From positions 1-6,125 of the forward strand of contig JAFABC010000055.1 in the NCBI GenBank assembly GCA_023426275.1: 6,125 bases of DNA, written 5' to 3'. Positions within the stretch are counted from its first letter, which is position 1, and each line of letters opens with the position of its first letter. Below, piece after piece: positions 5,398-6,125 of the stretch. The notes beneath the pieces were generated by a model, which was given only the letters and a program-made list of their open reading frames with translations, had not been told where the DNA came from and made no database searches. The translations under genes and the position numbers were made by a program. The stretch comes from Pseudomonadota bacterium. GTDB lineage: Bacteria; Desulfobacterota; Desulfovibrionia; Desulfovibrionales; Desulfovibrionaceae.

Positions 5398-6063
5398 ATG
5401 GAATTCCTGGTCACCACCGCCGGCCTGCCGCCCTTTCACTTCACGCTCCCGGATGCGAAGCGCGCAACGGCCCGACCATGCCGGCAGGCTGGCGACTGCT
5501 GCGCCGCGGCCACGGCACGGGGCGGCTGTCTGGCGACGGCCGCCATCGCCCCGGTGCTGGACTATTTTTCCGATGTGGTATCCCACGCCCGGACGCGGGT
5601 GGCATGCTGGCGAAACGGACAGGTGGTCCGTTTCGAGGAAACCGGGCAACGCACCGCCCTGCGCCTGCTGCTGGCCGGCCTGCAACGCTCCGGCTGCCCC
5701 TTTTGCGGCCGTTTCACCGCCCTGCCGGCCGACGCCTCCCTGGGCGATGTCTATGCGACCTTTTCCCGGCTCTTGCGCTCCGGGGAGCTGGCTGACGACC
5801 ATGACGCCCTGTTCCCCCTGGAAATGTCCGCGGGAACGGACGATGCCGCCGACCTCGGCGACGAACTGGAAATCCGGCTGTGGCCCGTACTGCGGGAAGC
5901 CCGGCGACGCTTCCGCCAGGACGCGGCCATCAATGCCGTCATCATGATGATCAACGGCATCCGCCTCGCCGCCGACCACGCCCGCGAGCACCCGGAACCG
6001 CTTTCGCACAAACCGCCCTTTGCGGCCGCGCCCCTGTGCGCCGCCCCGAACGCCTGGGGCTGA
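5398..6063 (+). CDS. Unrecognised cysteine-rich cytosolic protein, 221 residues
   Basis: I do not recognise this protein. It has 221 residues with no signal peptide or clear membrane helix. Eight cysteines are present: C28, C34, C35 and C44 cluster near the N terminus, then C70, the pair C100-x-x-C103 in GCPFCGRF, and C214. The CPFC pair together with the N-terminal cluster could bind zinc or an iron-sulfur cluster, but this is only a suggestion. The middle and C-terminal parts look helical, with an acidic stretch at 131-159 and a basic one at 167-173 (REARRRF), then a hydrophobic segment (VIMMINGIRLAA). The start at 5398 has AAGG 9 bases upstream, and coding-type third-position bias begins there. 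It stands alone after a long non-coding region and is followed 5 bases later by the dispersed element. Confidence 0.75.
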   Translation: MEFLVTTAGLPPFHFTLPDAKRATARPCRQAGDCCAAATARGGCLATAAIAPVLDYFSDVVSHARTRVACWRNGQVVRFEETGQRTALRLLLAGLQRSGCPFCGRFTALPADASLGDVYATFSRLLRSGELADDHDALFPLEMSAGTDDAADLGDELEIRLWPVLREARRRFRQDAAINAVIMMINGIRLAADHAREHPEPLSHKPPFAAAPLCAAPNAWG

Positions 6064-6068
6064 AAAGA

Positions 6069-6125
6069 GGGAAGATGCCTCCGGCGGCCGGGAGGGGGTC
6101 ACCCCCTCCCGGACCCTCCCGAAAG
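6069..6125 (+). repeat. Dispersed GC-rich element, copy 3, with perfect hairpin
   Basis: The core GAAGATGCCTCCGGCGGCCG is followed by a perfect 11-base-pair stem (6088-6098 with 6102-6112) around the loop TCA, and then GGACCCTCCCGAAAG to the window edge. It starts 5 bases after the stop of the last gene, in the same orientation. There is no T-tract within the visible part. It is the most complete of the three copies and probably acts at the 3' end of the transcript. Confidence 0.75.

Noticed and set aside
4581..5795. Plus-strand 404-codon open frame spanning the terminator and the non-coding region
   Set aside because: It runs through a perfect intrinsic terminator and overlaps two better-supported genes out of frame. 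No coding bias is visible in its unique part.

Overview
The window is about 6.1 kb of GC-rich bacterial chromosome with six genes I can support. It has no rRNA, tRNA, CRISPR array, transposase, integrase or recognisable defence system. The base composition, the cyclic arginine pathway gene argJ, and a short GC-rich element placed after genes suggest a Desulfovibrio-like sulfate reducer (Desulfovibrionaceae). That taxonomic reading is an inference, since no marker gene is present.

Left part (1-2472, minus strand): argJ (glutamate N-acetyltransferase) is followed by an HD-domain phosphohydrolase of the YfbR/HDDC2 type, then 3 bases later by a YfcE-like metallophosphoesterase. The last two are almost certainly cotranscribed and translationally coupled. 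A perfect 30-base palindrome between argJ and the HD gene may separate argJ from them or attenuate transcription.

Middle part (2473-4864): a 234-base gap holds the argJ leader and one degenerate copy of the dispersed element. Next comes a minus-strand lipoprotein with two intact EF-hand loops. Divergent from it are an exported TPR-repeat protein and a small secreted six-cysteine protein, closed by a textbook intrinsic terminator. These three are all predicted envelope proteins, but nothing in the sequence fixes a shared function.

Right part (4865-6125): about 530 bases of AT-richer non-coding DNA contain a second hairpin and short direct repeats. They lead to an unrecognised 221-residue cysteine-rich protein, followed at once by another copy of the dispersed element.

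I did not find a convincing new multi-gene system. The best leads are the three-copy 3'-flanking element, the unrecognised cysteine-rich protein with its unusual upstream region, and the small six-cysteine secreted protein.
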